Source: Cranoglanis bouderius (Eukaryota > Chordata > Actinopteri > Siluriformes > Cranoglanididae). From it: a stretch of DNA of 64,000 nucleotides. The stretch covers positions 24,036,074 to 24,100,073 of the forward strand of contig CM042540.1 in assembly GCA_023630585.1 (NCBI GenBank), given 5' to 3'. Positions 46,496-56,689 of this stretch are shown piece after piece (position 1 is the first letter of the stretch; each line of letters opens with the position of its first letter). Under the pieces are notes generated by a model. That model did no database searches. It was not told the origin of the DNA and saw nothing but the letters and a program-made list of their open reading frames with translations. Both the position numbers and the translations under genes were made by a program.

Positions 46496-47371
46496 TAATC
46501 AGAAAACCTTATTTAAACACCAAAACCATCTAGCAAAAAACTACTGATTTTGGAAGTAGTAGCTAAGACCTCCTATTAAATATTAAATAACCTCCTATTA
46601 AATAACCGTTTGTTTTTTATCACAAAATAACCAACCTCCTTTTAAATAAAGGAGGTCAAAATAAGACCTATCAAATAAACAGTTGTTTATCACAAAATAA
46701 ACAGTTGTTTATTTAATAAAAGAATGAGAGAAATGCTCACTTAATAATTGCGGATTTACTGCAAGAAGCTTAATTCTCACAAAGATTCTTTGGATACATG
46801 TTCCTCACAGAGGCAGCAATGATCACCATCAGTGAGATGGAACTTTAGCAGTGTTATAAGTGAGAGGTACAGAGGTTTCTATGCCTTGCATCTCCATTTT
46901 TGTTTTAAAATTTGTTTTTCAATAAAATAAAGCAAGCAACTTGAAAGCAATATAATGATATAATATATTTTTATTTTGGTATGTTTTCACCATGTCATTT
47001 AGTAAACATAATATAAAGATATTAAAGTGCAAACCCCAACCACCAGCCAATTATATCAATATGATAGAGATGTATATCTGCATTTCAGATTTTTCTAGCG
47101 TAAAGATTTAAAAGTAGTGTGGATTTCTCTCTGTATAAACCATACCTATCTGGCACTGTTAGGGCTTTAAGAAAATCCGTAAACCCTCAGTTCCTTCAGC
47201 AATAATGTGCGATGGTTGACCCTGCACTCTGACCCCAGTAACATTCCAAATCAAGACATGTAAAAATAAATAAATAAAACTTTGGTTATCAGTAAAGTTT
47301 TAAATAGTCAAATAAATACATTTGGACACTCTTAATTCACCCACAGTAGTGACTGGTGTGTTTTGACTCAC
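46496..47371. other. mcc intron, low-complexity AT-rich
   Basis: At 46575-46725 AATAACCTCCTTTTAAATAA and CAAAATAAACAGTTGTTTAT recur and form short inverted repeats. Nothing coding. Confidence 0.45.
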
Positions 47372-47578
47372 ACGGTGGCGGAGGCGGTCTCTCTCCTCAC
47401 GAATGGCACTCATGGTGGCTTTGGTGTGGTTATGCTCTTCATCTTTGCTGCTCAGCATCGCTGTCAAACTCTCATTCTCTTCTTGCAAACCCGCCAGCTC
47501 CTTCTCCCAGCGAACACGCTCCTCACACAGACTTGGGCAAAAATCTTTGCCCAGTGCCCCCTCAATCTCCTCTACAGT
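47372..47578 (-). CDS. mcc: mcc coding exon (first visible)
   Basis: The 207-bp, phase-0 exon encodes 69 residues: TVEEIEGALGKD, EERVRWEKELAGLQEENES, LTAMLSSKDEEHNHTKATM and AIREERDRLRHR. Vertebrate MCC reads TVEEIEGVLGRD, RWEKELAGLREENESLTAML and NAIREERDRLRRR here, so identity is high. The heptad pattern of charged and Leu residues marks a coiled coil. The 5' splice site CACCGT|GTGAGT at 47372/47371 is near-perfect; the 3' splice site GAGAGGCAG|ACT at 47579/47578 has a poor pyrimidine tract and a (TG)14 array about 22 bases upstream. The next exon is 31.5 kb away. Confidence 0.95.
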
Positions 47579-47600
47579 CTGCCTCTCACACAAAAGCATG

Positions 47601-47628
<28 letters not shown>
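47601..47628. repeat. (CA)14 microsatellite
   Basis: Pure CA on plus, (UG)n in the mcc transcript, immediately upstream of the first visible exon's 3' splice site. Confidence 0.96.
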
Positions 47629-47631
<3 letters not shown>

Positions 47632-47978
47632 CATTACCATTTCCACTCCACAACAGCAGCACAATGAATAAGTACTTTATAAGGTTAAAGCAAGCTTGAA
47701 TACACTTATTGGAGTGTCTCTTTAAGCCTCTTGTACCAGGCTGATCGCAGTCTGCCTCATGAATAAAGATGGGATTGTGATATTCACCACCAAGGCTGAA
47801 CAATATTGGCGTCATATGTCAAGCTGGATACAAACAGATTTATTTGTAAATTGTTCGTACAAGAGTTTACACAAGAAATTTGGTATTAGTGAAAATCCTG
47901 TAAAATCGGAAAAACCTTCATATCTGACTCATGCTTCTGAGTGTGTGTAAATTTAGGCATAAGAAGACTAAGTAATTA

Positions 47979-48137
47979 TGAATGACTTTAAAGTCGGGCA
48001 AAGAGAGGGAATGCGGAGGCAGGCTTGATCCAACTCAAACACATATTTCTTTTTATTTTTCTTTCCTTTTTTTCTTTTCTACTCTTCAGCGTTCTTTTTC
48101 TCTCACACACATGCACACACACGGCTTTGTGCAGGTC

Positions 48138-48178
<41 letters not shown>

Positions 48179-48245
48179 AGGCACGTGTCTCTCCTCGTCC
48201 TATCCTCGCTGCAACAAAGGACACTCAGTAGCAGCATTCCTTACA
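47979..48245 (-). repeat. 3' LTR of gypsy element
   Basis: About 267 bp, starting TGTAAGGAATGC on the minus strand; longer than the other LTR by a (CT)n expansion at 48141-48177. Confidence 0.85.
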
Positions 48246-48254
48246 GATGTGCAA

Positions 48255-48960
48255 TCCTTACCACTCGCTTTCTCCGGCTCTGCCCTCCATTCACCAACCG
48301 GCGCTCGTACACGCCAACCCGCCTCCACATACCCCCACCGCCCAACTGAGGCCAGGGAGCCATCTGGACTGGATCTGGTGCCTCCTTTTTAGTGAGATCA
48401 GTCAGCGGGCTGGTGACATCTGAATAATTAGGCACGAACCTACAATAATAGCCAGCCAGCCCCAGAAACTGTCTCGCCTCCTTTTTGGTCCTTGAGCAGG
48501 TCGCAATCGCTGCTGTCTTATCAATTTGGGGACGCACCTGCCCATGGCCCAAGTGGAAGCCCAAATACCGTACTTCCACCCGTCCAGTCGTGCACTTCTT
48601 TGGGTTTGATGTGAGTCCCACTTGCCTCAGCGACCTCAGAACAGCTCCTAGGTGCTGCATGTGCCGATGCCAATCATTACTGTAGATAATAATGTCATCA
48701 AAATAGGCAGCGGCATATGCAGCATGTGGACGGAGCACTCGGTCCATAAGCCACTGGAACGTCACAGGGGCCCCGAACAACCCAAAAGGAAGGGTCACGA
48801 ATTGGTGTAACCCAAACGGAGTGGAAAAGGCCATTTTTTCATGAGATATCGGAGTCAAGGGGATCTGCCAATATCCCTTTGTTAAATCCAGTGTCGAATA
48901 CAAGCGAGCCACACCTTACTGATCGAGCAGTTCGTCAATGCGAGGCATTGGATATGCGTC
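48255..48960 (-). pseudogene. gypsy reverse transcriptase domain
   Basis: The minus strand reads ARLYSTLDLTKGYWQIPL, FGLHQFVTLPFGLFGAPVTF, AAYFDDIIIYSNDW, GLTSNPKKC, VEVRYLGFHLGHG and ARQFLGLAGYYCRFVPNYSD, the ordered RT motifs of Ty3/gypsy with the catalytic FDD (usually LDD). The fingers/N-terminal part continues above 48912 after a stop. After DLTKKEAPDPVQ the expected RNase H is absent and the frame passes directly into pre-LTR sequence, so an internal deletion removed it. Confidence 0.92.
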
Positions 48961-49273
48961 AAATTTAGACACCATGTTAACTTTTTTAAAGTCCACACAA
49001 AACTGGACCGTCCCGTCGGCCTTGGGAACCAAAACCACCGCGCTGTTCCAGTCACTGTGGGACTCCTCGATTACTCTGCCTGTAATTTTGTAACGTCTGT
49101 GATTTGGGATGGAGAGAGGTGGTCTCCATAAGGGACCGGGGTGGATTGAACTGCCGTTTTTAGGTTCGCCTAGCTCGACATGGGTAGCAGCATGAGCACT
49201 TTATCTCCTGGCATGAACTCTCGTAGCTGAGCACCTCTGTTATACAGCCGGGACTGACGTTCCTACGCCTGTA

Positions 49274-50825
49274 CAGCCGTGGCCAAAAGCTTTGAGAATG
49301 ACACAAATATTATTTTTTACAAAGTCTGCTGCCTCAGTTTTTATGATGGCAATTTGCATATACTCCAGAATGTTATGAAGAGTGATCAGATGAATTGCAA
49401 TTAATTTCAAAGTCCCTCTTTGCCATGAAAATGAACTTAATCCCAAAAAAACATGTCCACTGCATTTCAGCCCTTCCACAAAAGGACCAGCTGACATCAT
49501 GTCAGTGATTCTCTCGTTAACACAGGTGAGAGTGTTAACGAGGACAAGGCTGGAGATCACTCCGTCATGTTGATTGAGTTAGAATAACAGACTGGAAGCT
49601 TTAAAAGGAGGGTGGAGCTTGAAATTATTGTTCTTCCTCTGTTAACTATGGTTGCCTGCAAGGAAACACGTGCAGCCATCATTGCTTTGCACAAAAAGGG
49701 ATTCACAGGCAAGGATATTACTGCTAGTAAGACTGCACCTAAATCAACCATTTATCGGATCATCAAGACCTTCAAGGAGAGAGGTTCAACTGTTGTGAAG
49801 AAGGCTTCAGGGCGCCCAAGAAAGTCTAGCAAGCTAAAGTTGATTCAACTGCAGGATCGGGGCACCACCAGTGCAGAGCTTGCTCAGGAATGGCAGCAGG
49901 CAGCTGTGAGTGCGTCTGCATGCACAGTGAGGCGAAGACTTTTGGAGGATGGCCTGGTGTCAAGAAGGGCAGCAAAGAAGCCACTTCTCTCCAGGAAAAA
50001 CATCAGGGACAGACTGCTATTCTGCAAAAAGTACAGGGATTGGACTGCTGAGGACTGGGGTAATGTTATTTTCTCTGATGAATCCCCTTTCCGATTGTTT
50101 GGGGCATCTGGAAAAAAGCTTGTCCGGAGAAGAAAAGGTGAGAGCTACCATCAGTCCTGTGTCATGCCAACAGTAATGCCTCCTGAGACCACTCATGTGT
50201 GGGGTTGCTTCTCAGCCAAGGGAGTGGGCTCACTCACAATTTTACCTAAGAACACAGCCATGAATAAAGAATGGTACAAAAACATCCTAAGAGAGCAACT
50301 TCTCCCAACCATCCAAGAACAGTTTGGTGATGAGCAATGCCTTTTCCAGCAGGATGGGGCACCTTGCCACAAGGCAAAAGTGATAACGAAGTGGCTCGGG
50401 GAACAAAACATCGACATTTTGGGTCCATGGCCAGGAAACTCCCCAGACCTTAATCCCATTGAGAATTTGTGGTCAATCCTCAAGAGGCGGGTGGACAAAC
50501 AAAAACCCACAAACTCTGACAAACTCCAAGCATTGATTATGCAAGAATGGGCTGCCATCAGTCAGGATGTGGCCCAGAAGTTGATTGACAGCATGCCAGG
50601 GCGAATTGCAGAGGTCTTGAAAAAGAAGGGTCAACACTGCAAATATTGACTCTTTGCATAAACTTCATGTAATTGTCAATAAAAGCCATTGACACTTATG
50701 AAATGCTTGTGATTATACTTCAGTAACAGTTAGTAACATCTGACAAAAAGATCTAAAAACACTGAAGCAGTAGACTTTGTGAAAATTAATATTTGTGTCA
50801 TTCTCAAAACTTTTGGCCACGGCTG
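49274..50825 (+). mobile_element. Tc1-like element F4, intact
   Basis: The 1,552-bp element begins CAGCCGTGGCCAAAAGCTTT and ends in the matching complement, with TA at 49272-49273 and 50826-50827. The first 60 bases of the arms differ at only a few positions. It sits inside the gypsy pol between the integrase C-terminus and RT, so it is younger than that element. Confidence 0.95.
49648..50649 (+). CDS. F4 Tc1-like transposase, apparently intact
   Basis: An uninterrupted 333-residue frame from MVACKETRAAIIALHKKGF (an upstream Met at 49612 would add 12 residues outside the family consensus). Domains in order: HTH 1 (FTGKDITASKTAPKSTIYRI), GRPRKSS hinge, HTH 2 (TSAELAQEWQ...ACTVRRRL), then the DDE domain with VIFSDESPFRLFG (Asp 1), FQQDGAPCHKAKV (Asp 2) and NSPDLNPIENLW (Glu), ending KKKGQHCKY. 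Length and motifs match active Tc1-type transposases (about 340 residues), which act in the nucleus on the element's own ends. I see no stop or frameshift. The copy may be functional or very recently silenced. Confidence 0.95.
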   Translation: MVACKETRAAIIALHKKGFTGKDITASKTAPKSTIYRIIKTFKERGSTVVKKASGRPRKSSKLKLIQLQDRGTTSAELAQEWQQAAVSASACTVRRRLLEDGLVSRRAAKKPLLSRKNIRDRLLFCKKYRDWTAEDWGNVIFSDESPFRLFGASGKKLVRRRKGESYHQSCVMPTVMPPETTHVWGCFSAKGVGSLTILPKNTAMNKEWYKNILREQLLPTIQEQFGDEQCLFQQDGAPCHKAKVITKWLGEQNIDILGPWPGNSPDLNPIENLWSILKRRVDKQKPTNSDKLQALIMQEWAAISQDVAQKLIDSMPGRIAEVLKKKGQHCKY

Positions 50826-50834
50826 TAGTAAATT

Positions 50835-51640
50835 CTCCTGAGTTATGTGGCTTAAGATGTGGAGTTTTGCTCTCACGTCAAGAACATACTGAATTTCATT
50901 TTTACTGGTTGAAATTCCCTCCTCCCAATTTTCCCGAATGACATCAAGCACCCCACGTGGCTTGTGTCAATACAATAATTCAAACGGGGAGAACCCTGTG
51001 GAGGCATGCTCGTACTGCAAATAACAGGAGCTCTAACCTCTTATCCCAATTTCGTGCATCATCATGAATGAACTTATGAATCATGTTTTTAAGCGTTTGA
51101 TTAAAGCATTCTACCATCCCGTCCATTTGCAGATAATAAACACTGATGCGAAGCGATTTAATCCCCAATAACTCGTAAAGCTTGCGCAGGGTTTGTGACA
51201 TAAATTATGTCCCCTGATCAGTCAGCATCTCTTTCGGGATCCCAACTCGGGAGATAACACGGAACAGTCCCTCCAAACACTCCATGCGGATATAGTGCAG
51301 AAAGGCACCGCTTCCGGGTATCGCATTGCATAGTCCACTAAAACTAACACAAAGCAATGCCCTCATGCAGATTGATCTAATGGCCCGACAAGGTCCATAC
51401 CAATTCTCTCAAAGGGGACCTCAATTAATGCGAGTGGGCACAACGGCACTTTTGGGGTGGCCAGTGGATTCACCATCTGAAATTCGTGGCACACCGCACA
51501 CCACCTGCAAACATCGTCGCGAATGCCTGGCCAATAAAAGTGTCAAAGGCGTGCCTAAGGATCTCATCACGTGACTGCTTCAAGGGAAAATCCCCAAGGG
51601 GAATCCCTGCTAAGAGGGGAGGAGAGACACTCCCCCCCAC
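50835..51640 (-). pseudogene. gypsy integrase
   Basis: The minus strand contains PLKQSRDEILRHAFD near 51600, LFRVISRVGIPKEMLTDQGT near 51230-51290 (second catalytic Asp), LYELLGIKSLRISVYYLQ and DGMVECFNQTLKNMIHKF (catalytic Glu), then RNWDKRLELLLFAVR and, nearer the Tc1, GVLDVIRENWEEG-type text. Stops and frameshifts are present. It lies upstream of the RT domain in transcription order. Confidence 0.88.
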
Positions 51641-51835
51641 TCTCATTGTCTCACTAACGTGGAGCTGACGCCGAAGGCCCTGGCACCGCCTGTCCTGCCA
51701 ATGCTGCACACAATCCACACCGTTTTCCATTATGGCAGGACCCATCCACAAACATTTCTTTTTTCTGCCCAATTTGTCCACCAAAATTAGCGGATGGGTG
51801 AGGTGAGGACTAACTGCTGCCTCCACTGTTTACTT

Positions 51836-52231
51836 TCACCCCCAAAATTTGATGACGATGGGCACTATTGGGTACTTGTGAAAATCCCTGTGCACACGCC
51901 TCACCTTCACCAAACATGCATACCCCAATGCCTCCCCTTGTACCAAATGTTGGTGAATTGAGGTCTGGTTACAGCCTGAATCCACCAACGTGTGGTATGT
52001 ACCCCCCTGAACACTCACTGGAATGTGGCACATCACAGCTCGATTGGGGGCGGACTGCGGTGCATTGAGGAGCTGGACCACCGCTCCCAGCTCCATCACA
52101 GGGCACTGGAAATGCCCAGGCTCCCTGCAACACCAGCATGCCAGCATTACTCCTGCACCTGCGGCCCTGGATTCACCCACCTGAGGAGCAGAGGACACCG
52201 AAACAGGAGGAGAGAATGGGTTATGGGGCAT
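51836..52231 (-). pseudogene. gypsy gag C-terminus and protease
   Basis: Contains a degenerate zinc-knuckle-like CWCCREPGHFQC near 52120 and, about 60 residues on, YHTLVDSGCNQTSIHQ with the DSG active-site triad of a retropepsin. The order gag-knuckle-protease is as expected. The frame runs for about 130 residues without a stop. Confidence 0.82.
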
Positions 52232-52379
52232 GGGTCGGGGGAGAATCGGCCCCCGTCTTCCAGGTGCAGGGACAGGGAAAGGACACGAGGGTGAGAGAGA
52301 GAGAGAGAGAGAGAGGAAGAAGGGTGGGGCTCGTCTGCCCCTGGATATGCCACCAGGTGGTCCTCTGCCAGCTGGACCG

Positions 52380-53041
52380 CCTCATCCAGCAATGCTGGAC
52401 GATGGCACTGGACCCACTCTGCCTTCCGGAAGTCGGGCGATGAACTGCTCCAGGACCACCAGGTTGATCACATCCTCAGCACCGCATCCCTCGGCCAGCA
52501 ACTACCTCCAGCAGGTGTCCCGGAGCTTCTGGGCGAAGGCAAATGGGCGACCGAGCTCTTTGAAGGTCAGCAACCGGAAGCGCTGATGGTGCTGTTCCAG
52601 GGTTTGGCCGACCCACTGCAAAATCGCCCGTTTCAGGTCGGGGCATTCCAGCATGTTGGCGACTGGCAGCTGTTGGGCCATGAGTTGGGCCTCGCCAGAC
52701 AGAAGCGGCAACAGGCGGGCCACCAACTGACCCTCAGGACAGCCCCACGCCACTGCGGAGCACTCATATAGCTTCAGGAAGGCCTCGAGGAAGGCCTCTG
52801 GGTCATCCTGCGGTCCCATCTTGGTGAGCGCGATGTGGCGCGGGGCCACGGGAGCTGCTGGGGCTGGTATACCCGCCTGCTGTACCAGGCCCTGGAGCAC
52901 CCGCCGGTCCTCTGCGTGAGCATCGAGGAGATCCTTGATTTGCTGCTCCTGGTCACGGTGAAGCTGAAGGAGGGCCTGGTGTTGGGTCTGGTGGAGGTTG
53001 GCCAGGGACGTGATGAGCTCAGCCAGTGGTGAGGATTCCAT
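52380..53041 (-). pseudogene. gypsy gag
   Basis: The start MESSPLAELITSLANLHQTQ at 53041 lies about 25 bases after the primer-binding site. A long polar helix (LQLHRDQEQQIKDLLDAHAE) resembles a coiled coil, followed by the capsid-like DPEAFLEAFLKLYECSAVAW and VARLLPLLSGEAQ blocks. A single TAG at about 52502 replaces a Trp codon, and the sequence continues in frame with LLAEGCGAEDVINLVVLEQF, similar to SCAN-like capsid domains. The first 179 codons are fully open. Confidence 0.88.
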
Positions 53042-53063
53042 GGCAGTGACTTCCTTCTCTAAT

Positions 53064-53080
53064 CCCCGGTTTCGGCACCA
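53064..53080 (-). promoter_or_regulatory. Primer-binding site of gypsy element
   Basis: TGGTGCCGAAACCGGGG starts one base inside the 5' LTR on the minus strand. The TGG start is the hallmark of a site pairing with the CCA end of a tRNA; I cannot name the tRNA with confidence. Confidence 0.75.
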
Positions 53081-53081
53081 G

Positions 53082-53330
53082 TGTAAACGACTTTAAAGTC
53101 AGGCAAAGAGAGGGAATGCGGAGGCAGGCTTGATCCAACTCAAACACTTTTATTTTCCTTTCTTTTTTCCCCTGCTCTTCAGCGTTCTTTTTCTCTCTCA
53201 CACATACACGCACACACACGGCTCTCTGCAGGTGTCTCTCTCTCTCGAGGCGTGTGTCTCTCCTCCTCTTATCCTCGCCTCCTCAATGCATCAAAGAACA
53301 CTCATTAGCAGCATTCCTTACAGGTGTGCA
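53082..53330 (-). repeat. 5' LTR of gypsy element
   Basis: Mate of 47979-48245, with the same TTAAAGTC terminus and AATAAA-containing text on the minus strand (AAAATAAAAGTG near 53148). Confidence 0.85.
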
Positions 53331-53342
53331 ATCCTATGTGTC

Positions 53343-53628
53343 TTCAGTGCCTAAACGCTTAATAAGTGTTATTAAAAGAAAAGGTGATGTTACACAGTGG
53401 GTAATCCGTCAACTGTCCCAACTTTTTTGGTGTGTGTTGCAGTCATCAGATTTGAAATGAGTGTATATTTTCTAATATAAATTAAATTCAAAGTAAAACA
53501 TCAAATAACATGTTAATAATGTGTTTTCAATATAGTACAATGTGAACTAATTTTCAAATGACTATTTTTGTTTTTGTTTTTTTGCATTTTCCATACTGTC
53601 CCAACTTTTTCAGAATTGGGGTTGTAAT
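53343..53628 (+). mobile_element. F6 Tc1/mariner 3' end fragment
   Basis: Matches 14557-14832, from CGCTTAATAAGTGTTATTAA to TCAGAATTGGGGTTGTA. The rest of the element is not on the other side of the gypsy element. Confidence 0.88.
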
Positions 53629-53866
53629 ATCATTTATCAGGGTTTACAGGTTTCAGCAAATTTTATATTGCAAAAACTGCACAAAAGACCTGATACTAGC
53701 TCAAAAATTTGGGCATCGAAAAAGGGAGACATGTTCTTCTTTTTCTCAGCCTTTAAGTGGGGAAACAAATTTCACCCAATATTTGTAGTATATCTTATAA
53801 CAGAAAGATTCTGTACATCATAACCACACTGTCTGCACTTACTCTTTGCCTTTTTGTGGAAATGTA

Positions 53867-54149
53867 CAGTTGCAATCAAAATTATTCAACCCCCATTGCA
53901 AATCAGGTTTATTGTCAAAATTTACAGACTTTCAGCTGTTTGCAATGAGCCAATCAAACAAAAGCAATTGAAACAGGCTTGATAAGTTGCATTTTCAATT
54001 GAATTTGGGGAAACCACTTGAAGCATTCGTTGTGTTGAACTATTTCAATTGCTTTTGTTTAATTTGTTAATTGCAATCAGCTGAAAGTCTGTGAATTTTG
54101 ACAATAAACCTGGTTTGCAATGGGGGTTGAATAATTTTGATTGCAATTG
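53867..54149. mobile_element. MITE derived from Tc1 family F5
   Basis: A 283-bp element with TA on both sides. Its ends CAGTTGCAATCAAAATTATT are inverted and the two halves are near-complementary over more than 120 bases, with only a short centre. The same arms border the F5 element at 16484-19894. Confidence 0.93.
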
Positions 54150-54151
54150 TA

Positions 54152-55282
54152 TTTAATTAGCTAATTATTTGCTATTCAGCAAGATCCTGGGGGTCGCAAA
54201 GTATTTTTAAAATAGGTCAGGGGCTCCCAAATGTTTTGGGCAAACAAGACCAAATGGAAATTATGAAAAAGCCTCCTGTTCATGGAACTTACTTTTTGCT
54301 TCATCTTTCAGGATCCCAGTCCCAATTCACATACCTAGTCTGAAGTAGGCAACCTTTCTTTAAAAAACAACAACAAACAAACAAACAAACAAAAAACAAC
54401 TACTGTTTGTATCTGTATTTGTATTTGTTTAGGAGTCATTATCTGTTCAATAATGCATTTATATTCAGTTACATCTAGGATTGCCACCTGTCTCTTAGCA
54501 ATCCATAACACTATCGTCCCATACTGAAAAATATTATGCTTATACAGAGACAATAAGGAATGTGATTTGTCTCATATTCTCACACACATCATTTCACACA
54601 TACCCTAAGAAAAACATAATAGTGAATAAAATCAAACTAGTTTCACAAGAAATAATGGAGAAGCTCAAATGAAGAGAATCACATGTATGAGCTGTGTGAG
54701 ATTGCACATCAATGTCATCTTTTCCCTGGTTATGGAGATTCAGTCATGCGGTTCCAGGCACACAGTGAAATACTTGCATAAAATTTTAGCTTGGTAACTT
54801 ACTAGTAGTGCTAGTGATATCAATGTCCAGTTTTCATCCTGATTTCAAAGCTGTATTTCAAAAACTGAAAGAGCCACCTTGTGAACATATGTCAACACTC
54901 ATTGTAATCCCTTGAAATAAAGGGAAAAGTTGGAGACAATTTTATGAATACTATATTGGAATTACAATGATAAATGTGTGTTACTGTGTAGTTACTGAGC
55001 CACCTATTAAAATGTCTTCCAACACAAGTTTGCCAGTGAAACGCAAGAAGCTGTCAAGATACAAGTATGAATGAGAGACGGAATATGGGATCAGTCCGAT
55101 CCCTGGCAATGAGTACAAGACAAACCGTACCGTTTACTGTGGAGCATGCAGCATTCGATAACCATGTCTGAGCAGCTAAACAGCAGAAGACAGAGTGGAA
55201 TCACTGAATTTCTTTTACCTCAGACTTGCCCTGAAGAGGAACAGGGTAAGCTGTTGTTATAAATGTTGATGTTATGTACTGC
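54152..55282. other. Mostly featureless; possible BED/hAT remnant
   Basis: At 55014-55160 the plus strand reads MSSNTSLPVKRKKLSRYKYE, stop, ETEYGISPIPGNEYK and VYCGACS, recalling the N-terminus of BED-type hAT proteins (KYKxEWE...Y.CxxC). CAGGGGCTCCCAAATGTTTT at about 54225 resembles a hAT end. The evidence is thin. Confidence 0.35.
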
Positions 55283-55472
55283 TCTTTTTCAAGGTTCAAG
55301 GTTCTTTATTTAAATGTTTTTCCTTAGTTACTCGTCCCACAATGCAATAACAACAGACCAACAGTGACTAAGGATATACACACATGATGAAATAGAATGT
55401 AGTAAAAATAAAAATAATATAATACAGTAGGTGTATTAAAATAATATAGACTGTGGACTAAAAAAAGAAAAA

Positions 55473-55507
<35 letters not shown>

Positions 55508-56470
55508 TAAAATGATAGACTGATGTGAGAATGGAATATAATAGACTATGATGTGTGGAAGCAGATGTACAGAGTTGTAAGGAGTAAATAGGGATTATAT
55601 AATGTGCAAAATAATTTATTCCTCTTCCTCTATAGTGCAAATAGATATGTCGGTTGTGTGTGAGGTAGGAGTATGCAGACTTTCAAGTGGCTTTGTTCAT
55701 TAGCCCGATTGCCTGAGGGTAGAAACTTCTCCTGAGTCTCTCTGTGTTGGTCCTCAGGATCTGGTAGCATTTCCCTGATGGAAGCACTGTGAAGAGTCTG
55801 TATCTGGGGTGGTGAAAGTCATTTATAATTCTCTTGGCCCTGGTCCTGCATTGCTGGGTGTAGATGTCTGTGATGCAGGGGAGAGAAGTCTTGATGGCCT
55901 TCTCTGCTGCCCTCACCACTCATGATAGTGACTGTCAGTCCTGGGCTGTGGTGCTGCCAAACCAGGCGGTGATGCTTCCTGTGAGAAGGCTTTACACAGC
56001 CCCATTGTAGAAAGCCCTCAACACTTTGTGGGAGAACTTGAACCTGGCCAGGTGGCGTAGATGGTAGAGGCACTGATGTGCATTTGTCCCTACGCTGGTC
56101 GAGTGTGTTGACCAGGAGAGGTCTTCTGTGATGTGGACTCCTAGGTATTTGAAGCTGCTCACCCTCTCAACTGTGGCCCCACTGATCATCAGGGGGTTGT
56201 AATTCCTCACCTGCTTCCTCCCATAGTCAATAATCATCTCCTTAGTTTTGGTGACATTCAGGAGAGATTACTGTTTCAGCACCATGTGGTGAGGACATCT
56301 ACTTCCCCTAGGTAGGCCTTCTCGTTGTTGTTAGTGATGAGGCCTACCACCACTGTGTCATCTGCAAACTTCACCAGCTTGTTGGAGCTGTGTTTGGCCG
56401 TACAGTCACTGGTATAGAGGGAGTACAGCAGTTCAATTAGATATCTGATTGAATAATGGGGGTTTTCCTG
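55283..56470 (-). pseudogene. CR1/L2-group LINE (Rex1-like), 3' portion
   Basis: The minus strand reads LVKFADDTVVVGLITNNNE near 56340-56400 (catalytic FADD), then GATVERVSSFKYLGVHITED and LYHLRHLARFKFS near 56030-56180, then ITDIYTQQCRTRAKRIINDF and HPRYRLFTVLPSGKCYQ near 55700-55870. Frames change several times. The 3' end is near 55283 (GGTTCTTTATTT). The 5' RT and endonuclease are missing, as is common for truncated LINE copies. Confidence 0.85.
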
Positions 56471-56689
56471 AATATCATTAATACCATCAACTGAAAAAAG
56501 TAACATAAATAAACAAATAAAATAATTAGGTTCATAGGTCAACTAGTAGCAGGGGCACAGTGATGCTACCTAACATTTAAGCTAAATATTATACTGTATA
56601 AACCAGAAGCCAAGTTTGCTAACAAGTTAGCTAACATCATGCTAACTATTACAGTCATGGGGGAAAAAAGTATTGCAACATCCAGCAGG

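Larger units (their letters stand above)
47979..53330 (-). mobile_element. Ty3/gypsy retrotransposon with IN before RT, interrupted by Tc1
   Basis: Two direct repeats of about 240-270 bp (47979-48245 and 53082-53330) share GACTTTAAAGTC, GGGAATGCGGAGGCAGG, CAGCGTTCTTTTTCTC and GCAGCATTCCTTACA. Between them on the minus strand lie, in transcription order, a primer-binding site, gag, protease, integrase and reverse transcriptase. RNase H has been lost near the 3' LTR. Net length without the Tc1 at 49274-50825 is about 3.8 kb. I could not find a matching target duplication outside the LTRs, and the exact LTR start is uncertain by about 10 bases. Confidence 0.9.

Noticed and set aside
48241..48392. 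Plus-strand frame with SLSLSL run at 47982-48392
   Set aside because: It overlaps the LTR and RT of the minus-strand gypsy element; its repeats are the CT run.
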